DNA from: Pseudoalteromonas atlantica
Lineage (GTDB): Bacteria; Pseudomonadota; Gammaproteobacteria; Enterobacterales; Alteromonadaceae
Assembly: GCA_007988745.1 (NCBI GenBank)
Contig: BJUT01000019.1
Location: 1-64,000, forward strand
Length of the DNA stretch: 64,000 bases
Direction of reading: 5' to 3'
Shown: one piece after another, positions 36,923 to 44,802 of the stretch
Layout of the letters: every line of letters begins with the position of its first letter
Numbering within the stretch: the first letter of the stretch is position 1
Program-made: the position numbers and the translations under genes
The notes under the pieces: generated by a model
Told to the model about the DNA's origin: nothing
What the model saw: the letters and a program-made list of their open reading frames with translations, nothing else
Database searches by the model: none

Positions 36923-38514
36923 TGAGTAGCATAGTAGAACAACCTAACGCCAATGACGCTCACCACGGCCACCACCCAGCCAAAGGTTTTAAACGTTGGT
37001 TATACACAACAAACCATAAAGATATTGGCAGCATGTACTTAATTTTTTCGCTGACTATGTTTTTAATTGGCGGTGCAATGGCCATGGTTATTCGGGCTGA
37101 GTTATTTCAGCCAGGATTACAATTGGTAGACCCACACTTTTTTAACCAAATGACCACAGTACACGGTTTAATTATGGTGTTTGGTGCTGTAATGCCAGCC
37201 TTTACGGGACTTGCTAACTGGATGGTACCGCTCATGATTGGCGCGCCAGATATGGCACTGCCTAGAATGAACAACTGGAGCTTTTGGATTTTACCCTTCG
37301 CTTTTTTAATTTTATTGGCCTCGTTATTAATGCCTGGAGGCGGCCCCGCATTTGGCTGGACGTTCTATGCGCCGCTTTCAACAACGTACAGTAACGACAA
37401 CACCGCAATGTTTGTGTTTGCAGTGCACATTATGGGGATTAGCTCAATTATGGGCGCAATAAACGTAATTGTGACCATTGTTAATTTACGTGCCCCAGGC
37501 ATGACATGGATGAAACTACCATTATTTGTTTGGACATGGCTAATAACCGCATTTTTATTAATTGCTGTTATGCCCGTACTGGCCGGAGCGGTCACTATGG
37601 TGCTCACCGATAAATACTTTGGAACCAGCTTTTTTGATGCGGCAGGCGGCGGCGATCCGGTGATGTTTCAGCACATATTTTGGTTTTTTGGCCATCCCGA
37701 AGTGTACATCATGATTTTACCCGCCTTTGGTATTATTTCGACCATAGTGCCTACATTCTCACGTAAAAAACTATTTGGTTATGCTTCAATGGTTTACGCA
37801 ACCTCCTCTATTGCATTACTGAGCTTTATAGTGTGGGCGCATCATATGTTTACGACTGGTATGCCCGTTGCTGGCGAGCTATTTTTTATGTACGCGACCA
37901 TGCTGATATCGGTGCCTACAGGGGTAAAAGTCTTTAACTGGGTAGCCACTATGTGGCGAGGGTCAATAAGTTTTGAAGTGCCCATGCTATTTAGTATTGC
38001 CTTTATTGTGCTGTTTACTTTAGGGGGCTTTTCGGGGCTGATGTTGGCTATAACCCCTGCTGATTTTCAGTATCACGATACTTACTTTGTGGTGGCGCAC
38101 TTTCATTACGTGTTAGTTACGGGGGCAATATTTTCGATTATGGCGGGGGCTTATTATTGGCTGCCTAAGTGGACGGGCAACATGTACAACATTGCCTTGG
38201 CTAAGTGGCATTTTTGGTTATCGCTGGTAAGCGTAAATGTATTGTTTTTCCCTATGCATTTTGTAGGGCTGGCAGGCATGCCGCGCCGTATTCCCGATTA
38301 CGCCCTGCAGTTTGCTGATTTTAACGCAATCATAAGCATAGGTGGGTTTGCCTTTGGTTTATCGCAGTTACTCTTTGTGGCGGTGGTAATTAAATGTGCC
38401 CGAGGGGGCGATAAAGTCCCTGCAAAAGTATGGGATGGTGCTGAAGGTTTAGAGTGGGAAGTGGACTCTCCTGCGCCGTATCATACTTTTTCTACGCCGC
38501 CGGAAATTAAATAA
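36922..38514 (+). CDS. coxA: Cytochrome c oxidase subunit I
   Basis: A 530-residue core subunit with about 12 membrane helices that reduces oxygen and pumps protons. Heme and copper ligands are visible: [11 protein letters not shown] (low-spin heme His), [15 protein letters not shown] with the His-Tyr pair, [10 protein letters not shown] (two CuB His) and [12 protein letters not shown] (two heme ligands). The E of HPEVY marks the A-type family. A His-rich cytoplasmic N terminus (HHGHHPAKG) precedes the first helix. It shares one base with both neighbours, so it is coupled. Confidence 0.98.
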   Translation: MSSIVEQPNANDAHHGHHPAKGFKRWLYTTNHKDIGSMYLIFSLTMFLIGGAMAMVIRAELFQPGLQLVDPHFFNQMTTVHGLIMVFGAVMPAFTGLANWMVPLMIGAPDMALPRMNNWSFWILPFAFLILLASLLMPGGGPAFGWTFYAPLSTTYSNDNTAMFVFAVHIMGISSIMGAINVIVTIVNLRAPGMTWMKLPLFVWTWLITAFLLIAVMPVLAGAVTMVLTDKYFGTSFFDAAGGGDPVMFQHIFWFFGHPEVYIMILPAFGIISTIVPTFSRKKLFGYASMVYATSSIALLSFIVWAHHMFTTGMPVAGELFFMYATMLISVPTGVKVFNWVATMWRGSISFEVPMLFSIAFIVLFTLGGFSGLMLAITPADFQYHDTYFVVAHFHYVLVTGAIFSIMAGAYYWLPKWTGNMYNIALAKWHFWLSLVSVNVLFFPMHFVGLAGMPRRIPDYALQFADFNAIISIGGFAFGLSQLLFVAVVIKCARGGDKVPAKVWDGAEGLEWEVDSPAPYHTFSTPPEIK

Positions 38515-39044
38515 TGACACATGCACCGCTATTAAAGCGCCTAATTCTTATTTGTATAGGTATGTTTGCTTTTGCATTTGCCTTAGTGCCCTTATATGAC
38601 GTGTTTTGCGACATAACTGGGCTTAATGGCAAGCCGTCGCTTGAGCAAGCTAAACAAAGTACACAGGTTGCACAAAACCGAGAAATAGGTGTGAGCTTTA
38701 CAACCCATGCGCAAAGTGGTGCGCCGTTTATTGTTAAATCTAAAGAATACAGTGTTGATGTGAAACCAGGTGCCATGCGTGAGGTAATGTTTAGCGCAAA
38801 AAACACCAGTGATATTGATAAAGTAATGCAAGCGGTGCCTTCTGTATCGCCCGGAAAGGCAGCCAAGTACTTACATAAAATAGCGTGCTTTTGCTTTGAT
38901 CAACAACCGCTAAAAGCGGGTGAAGAGCTTGAGTTTAAGCTGCTGTTTTATGTTGATACTGCACTGCCGAGTGATGTAGAAGAGCTAACTTTATCGTACA
39001 CCGTATTTGATATTAGTGAGCAGCTAGTAGCAAGTAATAACTAG
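38514..39044 (+). CDS. ctaG: Cytochrome c oxidase copper chaperone, Cox11/CtaG family
   Basis: A 176-residue protein with one N-terminal membrane anchor and a periplasmic immunoglobulin-like domain that inserts copper into CuB of subunit I. The family start LVPLYDVFCDITGLNGK and the copper-binding motif ACFCFDQQPL (CFCF) are present, as is YSVDVKPGAMREV. It lies between coxA and coxC, the usual order. Confidence 0.96.
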   Translation: MTHAPLLKRLILICIGMFAFAFALVPLYDVFCDITGLNGKPSLEQAKQSTQVAQNREIGVSFTTHAQSGAPFIVKSKEYSVDVKPGAMREVMFSAKNTSDIDKVMQAVPSVSPGKAAKYLHKIACFCFDQQPLKAGEELEFKLLFYVDTALPSDVEELTLSYTVFDISEQLVASNN

Positions 39045-39079
39045 CCTGCATGTCTAGTGTAAAACTAGGAGCAAGTAAC

Positions 39080-39955
39080 ATGAATCAAGATTATGAAAAC
39101 TACTACGTACCCGAGCAAAGTCCTTGGCCCATAGTGGGCGCGGTGGCGTTATTTTTTATTGCAGTGGGTGCGGCTTTAACAGTCATGAACTTAGAAAGTG
39201 AAGGGGGCAGCGGTGTGTACCTGCTGTATGCAGGCATTGCAGTGCTGCTGTATATGATTTTTAGCTGGTTTAAAAATGTAATTAGCGAGTCTGATCAGGG
39301 CTTATATTCAGCGCAAATGGACCGCTCATTTCGACAAGGAATGAGCTGGTTTATATTCTCTGAAGTTATGTTTTTTATGGCCTTTTTTGGCGCATTATTT
39401 TACGCCCGCATACTGTCGGTGCCTTGGCTTGGCGGCGATGGGAATAATGCGATGACCAACGAGGTGCTTTGGCCTACCTTTGAGGCCGTATGGCCACTAC
39501 TAACCACACCAGCAGGTGAAACCACGCAAGCTATGGGGTGGCAAGGCTTACCCCTTATTAATACGCTTATTTTATTAGCGTCTTCGGTTACTTTGCATTT
39601 TGCTCACGTAGCCATTGAAAACAATAAACGTAAACCGCTAAAAGTGATGCTAGGGGCAACCATTTTATTGGGTGTGTGCTTTTTAGCATTGCAGGTAGAA
39701 GAATATATTTATGCCTACAACGACTTAAACTTAACACTAGATGCAGGCATTTACGGGAATACATTCTTTTTGCTGACAGGTTTTCATGGCATGCATGTGA
39801 CCCTTGGTGCCATTATTTTGTTTGTTGTATTTGTGCGTATTTTAAAAGGCCACTTTACGAAAGATAAACATTTTGCGTTTCAAGCAGCGGCTTGGTACTG
39901 GCATTTTGTTGATGTGGTGTGGCTGTGTTTATTTGTTTTTGTGTATGTGTTGTAA
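39080..39955 (+). CDS. coxC: Cytochrome c oxidase subunit III
   Basis: A 291-residue subunit with seven helices. The start MNQDYENYYVPEQSPWPIVG at 39080 is chosen because AGGAG lies 9 nt upstream; a longer frame starting at 39050 has no such support. Conserved parts are FIFSEVMFFMAFFGALFYAR, VTLHFAHVAIE, and the C-terminal GFHGMHVTLGAIIL and AAWYWHFVDVVWLCLFVFVYV. The final 101 bp are overlapped on the other strand by a DUF2909 gene. Confidence 0.96.
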   Translation: MNQDYENYYVPEQSPWPIVGAVALFFIAVGAALTVMNLESEGGSGVYLLYAGIAVLLYMIFSWFKNVISESDQGLYSAQMDRSFRQGMSWFIFSEVMFFMAFFGALFYARILSVPWLGGDGNNAMTNEVLWPTFEAVWPLLTTPAGETTQAMGWQGLPLINTLILLASSVTLHFAHVAIENNKRKPLKVMLGATILLGVCFLALQVEEYIYAYNDLNLTLDAGIYGNTFFLLTGFHGMHVTLGAIILFVVFVRILKGHFTKDKHFAFQAAAWYWHFVDVVWLCLFVFVYVL

Positions 39956-40166
39956 CGGCTAATGGTGAGTGATTAGCCTTTATAAAACCAAGTTTTACAG
40001 CGGCTATCACCATCACCAAAACCACCACAGAAAACAGCACGCGACGGCCTAAAAAATGCGACATAGGCCGACCGCCAGATTTATCGGTCACCATAATAAA
40101 TAGCGCTCTAAACAAGTTGAAAAGTATAAATAGTAACAGCAGCACAATAATAATTTTAATAATCAC
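39855..40166 (-). CDS. DUF2909-like twin-helix membrane protein
   Basis: A 103-residue protein with two hydrophobic helices (residues about 2-25 and 43-63) joined by RALFIMVTDKSGGRPMSHFLGRR, the pattern of DUF2909 proteins, which are usually found within cytochrome oxidase clusters. The C-terminal 40 residues (HTQKQINTATPHQQNASTK...) are polar and overlap coxC on the opposite strand by 101 bp, which is longer than the typical 70-residue family. The gene is antisense to the cluster and may depend on a promoter near surf1. Function unknown, with oxidase assembly suggested by context. Confidence 0.75.
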   Translation of the reverse strand: MIIKIIIVLLLLFILFNLFRALFIMVTDKSGGRPMSHFLGRRVLFSVVVLVMVIAAVKLGFIKANHSPLAVTTHTQKQINTATPHQQNASTKPLLETQNVYLS

Positions 40167-40180
40167 TGGGTTGACCCTTT

Positions 40181-40921
40181 ATGCAGTTAATTTTAAGGCG
40201 TAAACAAAAGCTTAGCTCATTTATCGCACTTTGCGTTGTGGTAGCTGTGGTGCTGGTATGTGTACGTTTAGGGTATTGGCAATTAGCAAGGGCTGAGCAA
40301 AAGCAGCAACAGCTAACAGCTATAGCTAACATGCAAACCCAAGGCGTTATGAGCTGGCAGCAATTACAGGCAATGCCTTCAAAGTGGAATAAAACAGGTG
40401 TAGTGGTTGAGCTTGTCGGAAAAATAATAAATCAGCAATACTGGCTTTTAGATAACCAAGTTTACCAAGGGCAAGTCGGTTACGATTTATTGGTGTTATT
40501 TAAGCCAAGCCAAGCAAGTGACGCTTTACTCGTTAATTTAGGGTGGGTAAAAGCGCCTATTTCACGCAGCGAATTACCTAACATCCAACTTCCTAAACGT
40601 AATATTACGTTTAAAGCGCAGATAAAAGAGCGAAATTTAACGAGCTTTAACTTACAAACCAATGCGACAAAACAAGACCTTCAAAAACGAATCCAATCAA
40701 TAGATTTACAAAAGCTAAGTGAGCAGAGTAATCAATCGTTATTTAATTTTATGGCTTATCGTCAAGGTGCAGGAGATGCGCTAGCTATACCGCATTATAA
40801 AGCGGTGGTGATGAGTCCGCAAAAGCACCAAGCGTATGCAGTGCAATGGTTTTTAATAGCCTTAGCCTGTGTAGTGGTGGCCATTTTTGCCAGTAAAAAG
40901 AGGACTAACAATGAAAAATAA
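40181..40921 (+). CDS. SURF1 family oxidase assembly protein
   Basis: A 246-residue protein with a helix at each end and a large loop between, as in SURF1, which helps insert heme a. Family landmarks are RLGYWQLARAEQKQQQL, QYWLLDNQVYQGQVGYDLLVLF and, near the end, HKAYAVQWFLIALA-type sequence (HQAYAVQWFLIALACV). It lies between coxC and the heme A synthase gene. The end overlaps the next gene by 11 nt. Confidence 0.92.
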   Translation: MQLILRRKQKLSSFIALCVVVAVVLVCVRLGYWQLARAEQKQQQLTAIANMQTQGVMSWQQLQAMPSKWNKTGVVVELVGKIINQQYWLLDNQVYQGQVGYDLLVLFKPSQASDALLVNLGWVKAPISRSELPNIQLPKRNITFKAQIKERNLTSFNLQTNATKQDLQKRIQSIDLQKLSEQSNQSLFNFMAYRQGAGDALAIPHYKAVVMSPQKHQAYAVQWFLIALACVVVAIFASKKRTNNEK

Positions 40922-41405
40922 CCCCTTAGTTTTGTTTGTTGTATGTTGCGCTGTACCGCTAATACTTGCATACGGTGCGCTAAAGCTAGACTGGTTGCCA
41001 AGCGCTATTACCAATAATGGCGAGTTTTTACAGCACGAAGTAAAGCTTGAAAACTGGCAGCAACATAACCCTAAGCAATGGACAATTGCGCTTAATTACT
41101 CCAATAAATGTAACGCTTCGTGCAATGAGCAGCTCAATGCGCTTAATAACTTATATATCGCCTTAGGAAAAAATCAGGGCAAGGTTGATATGGCTGTAAT
41201 GGGAGCGCCTAAAGTTAAAAACATTCCTTGGAAAACCTTTAACGCGCAACAAAATTTGCAGCCCGCTAGCCTATATTTAATCGATCATATGGGGTTAGTG
41301 GTGCTTGAGTATCCGTTTAAAGAGCAGCCACAAGAAAACCGTTTAGTGCAAAAAGGTTTATTAAAAGATTTAAAAAAACTACTTAATTATTCTCGTTCAA
41401 GCTAA
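40911..41405 (+). CDS. Membrane-anchored thioredoxin-like protein of the oxidase cluster
   Basis: A 164-residue protein with one N-terminal helix (VLFVVCCAVPLILAYGAL) and a periplasmic domain. The strand WTIALNYSNKCNASCNEQL contains a Cys-x3-Cys pair, the same spacing as the copper site of SCO proteins, and ASLYLIDHMGLVVLEYPF resembles the late strands of thioredoxin folds. The overall similarity to SCO1 is low. ATG 40911 is chosen because it starts just before the helix and overlaps the SURF1 end. By position it should help deliver copper or reduce cysteines of subunit II. Confidence 0.75.
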   Translation: MKNNPLVLFVVCCAVPLILAYGALKLDWLPSAITNNGEFLQHEVKLENWQQHNPKQWTIALNYSNKCNASCNEQLNALNNLYIALGKNQGKVDMAVMGAPKVKNIPWKTFNAQQNLQPASLYLIDHMGLVVLEYPFKEQPQENRLVQKGLLKDLKKLLNYSRSS

Positions 41406-41435
41406 TTAATAGCGCATTGTTAATGGGAGATTCCT

Positions 41436-42425
41436 ATGTATAAAAATTATAAAAACTGGGTACTTGCAACGGGGTTACTTGCGCTGCTGGTGGTAGGGCT
41501 AGGTGCTTATACACGTTTAAGTGACGCAGGTCTTGGTTGCCCTGATTGGCCCGGTTGCTATGGCTTTTTAACTGTACCAAAGCATGAAGCCGATATCGCA
41601 TTGGCTACCCAAAGTTATCCAGATATGATGTTTGAAACCGCCAAAGCGTGGAAAGAAATGATCCACCGTTACTTTGCAGGCGCGCTGGGGTTGCTTATTT
41701 TAGCGCTATTCGTATTGGCTTTTGTAAAGCGCCATTACTCAAACACGCCGGTTAAATTACCGCTAGCCTTATTATTGTTAGTTATATTTCAGGCTGCGCT
41801 GGGTATGTGGACCGTTACTATGAACTTGCAACCACTTATTGTGATGGGGCATTTGCTGGGGGGGTTTAGTATTTTATCGCTAATCACTCTTTTATACCTA
41901 CGTTTAACTACTAAACCCATAGAGGGCGGAGATAGTAGCGCTAAAGGCTATTTTTCATTGAGCTTAGTTGCATTGGCTGTGTTGGTTATTCAAATTGCAT
42001 TAGGAGGATGGCTTGCAGCAAATTATGCAGCGCCACACTGCAATGGCTTACCGCTGTGTAGTTATGCGCAGCCATTTTCACTCAGTAGTGTGTTTCAGCT
42101 GCCGCTTGAGCACAGTAATTATGAGTACGGAGTGCTATCGCAACAGGCGCGTATGTCTATTCATCTACTACACAGAATTTGGGCGCTAGTTACATGTGTT
42201 GTGTTGGCGCTAATTATGTGGCGTATATACAGTCAGGCGCAATCTGCAAAAATAAAACACTGTACTGTCAGCGTGCTTGTTGCGCTACTTTGCCAAATTA
42301 GTTTGGGGCTTGCAGTGGTGCATTGGCACTTTCCGCTTGGAGTGGCGCTGGCACACAATTTAATGGCAGCTATCTTGTTATTGACTATGGTTAGGTTGTG
42401 TTACTACCTAAAAGCACGCACTTAA
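41436..42425 (+). CDS. ctaA: Heme A synthase
   Basis: A 329-residue membrane enzyme with eight helices that oxidises the methyl group of heme O to give heme A. Heme-ligand His residues are seen in EMIHRYFAGALGLL, VMGHLLGGFSIL, SIHLLHRIWALV and VALAHNLMAAILLL. The first helix is followed by the hallmark YTRLSDAGLGCPDWPGCYG. It precedes ctaB, so the heme A pathway is complete here. Confidence 0.95.
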   Translation: MYKNYKNWVLATGLLALLVVGLGAYTRLSDAGLGCPDWPGCYGFLTVPKHEADIALATQSYPDMMFETAKAWKEMIHRYFAGALGLLILALFVLAFVKRHYSNTPVKLPLALLLLVIFQAALGMWTVTMNLQPLIVMGHLLGGFSILSLITLLYLRLTTKPIEGGDSSAKGYFSLSLVALAVLVIQIALGGWLAANYAAPHCNGLPLCSYAQPFSLSSVFQLPLEHSNYEYGVLSQQARMSIHLLHRIWALVTCVVLALIMWRIYSQAQSAKIKHCTVSVLVALLCQISLGLAVVHWHFPLGVALAHNLMAAILLLTMVRLCYYLKART

Positions 42426-42437
42426 AGGGGAATAATT

Positions 42438-43367
42438 ATGGCACTCACACTCGACAAAAAAGAACTACAGGTTATTAGCGCACACCCTTTTATTCAACGT
42501 GCTTATAATTTACTGCAAGATTACTTAGCTATTAGCAAGTTTAAAGTAGTGGCTATGTTGGTACTTACTGCCTGGGTTGGCTTGGCACTGGCGCCTGATG
42601 TAGGGCGAGGCATTGCAGTACAATTTATTAGTTTATTAGGCATTGGTTTGCTCTCTGGCGCTGCGGCGGTAATAAATCATGTTGTTGATAGCGAAATAGA
42701 TACAAAAATGGCGCGTACACGCCACCGCCCTGTAGCCAAAGGCCGGCTTAGTAAAACCCATGCGCTAAGCTTTGCAGGCGTGATAGGGGTTGCTGGTTTT
42801 ATAATGCTAATGCTTTGGGCAAACACTCTAACAGCCGTACTTACTTTGTTTGCATTAGTTGGGTATGCTTTTATTTATACCTCTTTTTTAAAGCGTGCCA
42901 CACCGCAAAACATTGTGATTGGTGGCTTAGCTGGGGCAATGCCGCCTTTATTGGGTTGGGTTTCTGAAACCAATCAAATGGCAGCCGCGCCATGGTTACT
43001 CGTAATGATTATATTTACGTGGACCCCACCGCATTTTTGGGCACTGGCAATAGCACGCAAAAGCGATTACGAACGCGCTAAAATTCCTATGCTGCCAGTA
43101 ACTCACGGTATCGACTTTTGTAAAACTTGTGTTGTGGCTTACACCATATTACTGGCGCTTGTATGTGTATTACCTTATTTAATTGGTATGTCGGGCGGTA
43201 TTTATTTAGTAGGCGCATGTGTACTCAACGCACTCTTTTTGTATAAAGCGGTTAAGCTTAAATTAGCCCCTCGCGATGACACCGCAATGGACTTATTTCG
43301 CTTTTCAATTGTGCATTTAATGGTACTCTTCGTGATCTTATTTATAGATAAATGGCTCCCTTTATGA
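42438..43367 (+). CDS. ctaB: Heme O synthase (protoheme IX farnesyltransferase)
   Basis: A 309-residue UbiA-family prenyltransferase making heme O. The two aspartate motifs are NHVVDSEIDTKMARTRHRP and the later IARKSDYERAKIPMLPV; FLKRATPQNIVIGGLAGAMPPLLGW is also typical. Its stop overlaps the start of the SCO gene (ATGA). It provides the substrate of CtaA encoded just upstream. Confidence 0.96.
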   Translation: MALTLDKKELQVISAHPFIQRAYNLLQDYLAISKFKVVAMLVLTAWVGLALAPDVGRGIAVQFISLLGIGLLSGAAAVINHVVDSEIDTKMARTRHRPVAKGRLSKTHALSFAGVIGVAGFIMLMLWANTLTAVLTLFALVGYAFIYTSFLKRATPQNIVIGGLAGAMPPLLGWVSETNQMAAAPWLLVMIIFTWTPPHFWALAIARKSDYERAKIPMLPVTHGIDFCKTCVVAYTILLALVCVLPYLIGMSGGIYLVGACVLNALFLYKAVKLKLAPRDDTAMDLFRFSIVHLMVLFVILFIDKWLPL

Positions 43368-43981
43368 AGCAGTTACGGATTAGCTTAGTTGTAATTTTTT
43401 CGTTTTTATTAGTCGCTTGCTCAGAGCAAAATAGTGCACCCGATGTGCAAGCCTTAGTGTATGAGCAAGCAAAGCCTCTTTCTGATTTTACACTTAACGA
43501 CCAAAACGGTGAGTTAGTCACCAAAGCGCAATTTTTGGGGCAGTGGAACTTAGTGTTTTTAGGCTATACCAGTTGCCCAGATATTTGCCCATTAACGCTT
43601 GCTAAACTAAACAGCGTGTATAAAAAGTTACATAACGAATACCCACTGCAAATTTGGTTTATGTCGGTAGACCCTCAACGCGATACGCCGGAAAAACGCA
43701 AAGCGTATATTGATTATTTTAACCCTGACTTTTTAGCTGTTTCGGGTGAGCACAAAAACCTATTCCCGGTGGTTAGAGAGCTTGGCCTAATTTATGCCAT
43801 TAGTGACTCACAAGAATCAGAATATGCGGTCGATCATAGTGCTTCTGTGGCTTTAGTTGATGAAAATGGAGCGGTAAGAGCCATATTTAAGCCTGAGTTC
43901 CAACAAGGAAATGTGCCCCTTATTAATACCACTCAACTCATTAGCGAATTTAAACAAATAGCGGATTACTATAAAAACTAG
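43364..43981 (+). CDS. SCO1/SenC family copper chaperone
   Basis: A 205-residue protein anchored by a lipobox (LLVAC, followed by Ser) rather than a helix. The thioredoxin fold has the copper motif SCPDICPLTLAKLN (CxxxC) and the distal His in VDHSASVALVDE. It would insert copper into CuA of subunit II. ATG 43364 overlaps the ctaB stop and is preferred to a longer upstream frame. A terminator after it closes the oxidase cluster. Confidence 0.95.
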   Translation: MKQLRISLVVIFSFLLVACSEQNSAPDVQALVYEQAKPLSDFTLNDQNGELVTKAQFLGQWNLVFLGYTSCPDICPLTLAKLNSVYKKLHNEYPLQIWFMSVDPQRDTPEKRKAYIDYFNPDFLAVSGEHKNLFPVVRELGLIYAISDSQESEYAVDHSASVALVDENGAVRAIFKPEFQQGNVPLINTTQLISEFKQIADYYKN

Positions 43982-44003
43982 TTTTAAACTTTTCACGCAT
44001 TTT

Positions 44004-44027
44004 AAAAGGAGCTTAGGCTCCTTTTTT
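44004..44027 (+). terminator. Terminator of the cytochrome oxidase cluster
   Basis: AAAAGGAGC-TTAG-GCTCCTTTTTT, a nine-pair stem followed by T-run. Confidence 0.9.
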
Positions 44028-44144
44028 GCTTTTTAGCGCCACTTTTAAAAGTTTTATTAATTTTTTTGAGCCTTTTATGGCAATTTTAATAACTAAGGCT
44101 AAGCTTTTGTTATGAATTGAATTGACAGGGAAAGTCCTGAAAAA

Positions 44145-44417
44145 ATGCTAAAACTTCCAAGCGAACTTGCGATTATGCAAGTAGAGACTCTTCACCAAGA
44201 TTTATTACAAGAACTCAATAGTAACAACGATATTTGTTTAGATGTCAGTGAGGTTGTTTCAGCCGATACCGCGTCAATTCAACTTTTGTGTGCCTTACAA
44301 AAACACCTACTTACCATACACCATAAAATTGTATGGGTAGGCAGCAGTGATGCACTTCAAAACGCCATTAATCAACTTGGCTTAAGTCAATATTTAACAC
44401 TTGAAAGTAAAGGTTAG
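44145..44417 (+). CDS. STAS domain protein at the head of the chemosensory operon
   Basis: A 90-residue STAS (anti-sigma antagonist type) protein: strand DICLDVSEVVSADTASIQLLCALQKHL and VGSSDALQNAINQLGLSQYL. The Ser/Thr in DTASIQ is at the place where SpoIIAA-type proteins are phosphorylated. It is the first gene of a che operon, 8 bp before cheY. STAS proteins in such clusters are of unknown mechanism. Confidence 0.88.
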   Translation: MLKLPSELAIMQVETLHQDLLQELNSNNDICLDVSEVVSADTASIQLLCALQKHLLTIHHKIVWVGSSDALQNAINQLGLSQYLTLESKG

Positions 44418-44425
44418 AGGTTTAT

Positions 44426-44788
44426 ATGAAGAAAATTTTAGCGGTTGATGATTCTGCGTCAATGCGTCAAATGGTGAGCTTTACGCTTAAAACCGCAGGG
44501 TTTGATGTTACCGAAGCAAAAGATGGCAGCGAAGCCCTCGCGATTGCCAAGCAGCAAAGTTTTGATGCGGTAATTTCAGATGTAAATATGCCCATTATGG
44601 ATGGCATTACGCTTATCAGAGAGCTCAGAGGCCTTCCTGATTACAAATTTACGCCGCTACTTATGCTAACTACAGAGTCAGGATTAGATAAAAAAGTAGA
44701 AGGTAAAGCAGCTGGCGCAACAGGCTGGATTGTAAAGCCTTTCAACCCGGATCAGTTACTAGCGGTACTTAAAAAAGTAATTCGTTAA
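44426..44788 (+). CDS. cheY: CheY-type response regulator
   Basis: A 120-residue single-domain receiver. Phosphorylation site Asp52 (VISDVNMPIMDG), acidic pocket Asp8/Asp9 (AVDDSAS) and the conserved Lys in WIVKPFNPD are present. It has no output domain, so it binds a target after phosphorylation by CheA encoded next. The target in this cluster is unknown and may not be the flagellar motor. Confidence 0.95.
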   Translation: MKKILAVDDSASMRQMVSFTLKTAGFDVTEAKDGSEALAIAKQQSFDAVISDVNMPIMDGITLIRELRGLPDYKFTPLLMLTTESGLDKKVEGKAAGATGWIVKPFNPDQLLAVLKKVIR

Positions 44789-44802
44789 CTGAGGAGTGCG
44801 GC

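Noticed and set aside
38507..38866. 119-codon antisense frame over the Cox11 gene
   Set aside because: Opposes a clear ctaG gene and overlaps its start; no promoter or ribosome site.
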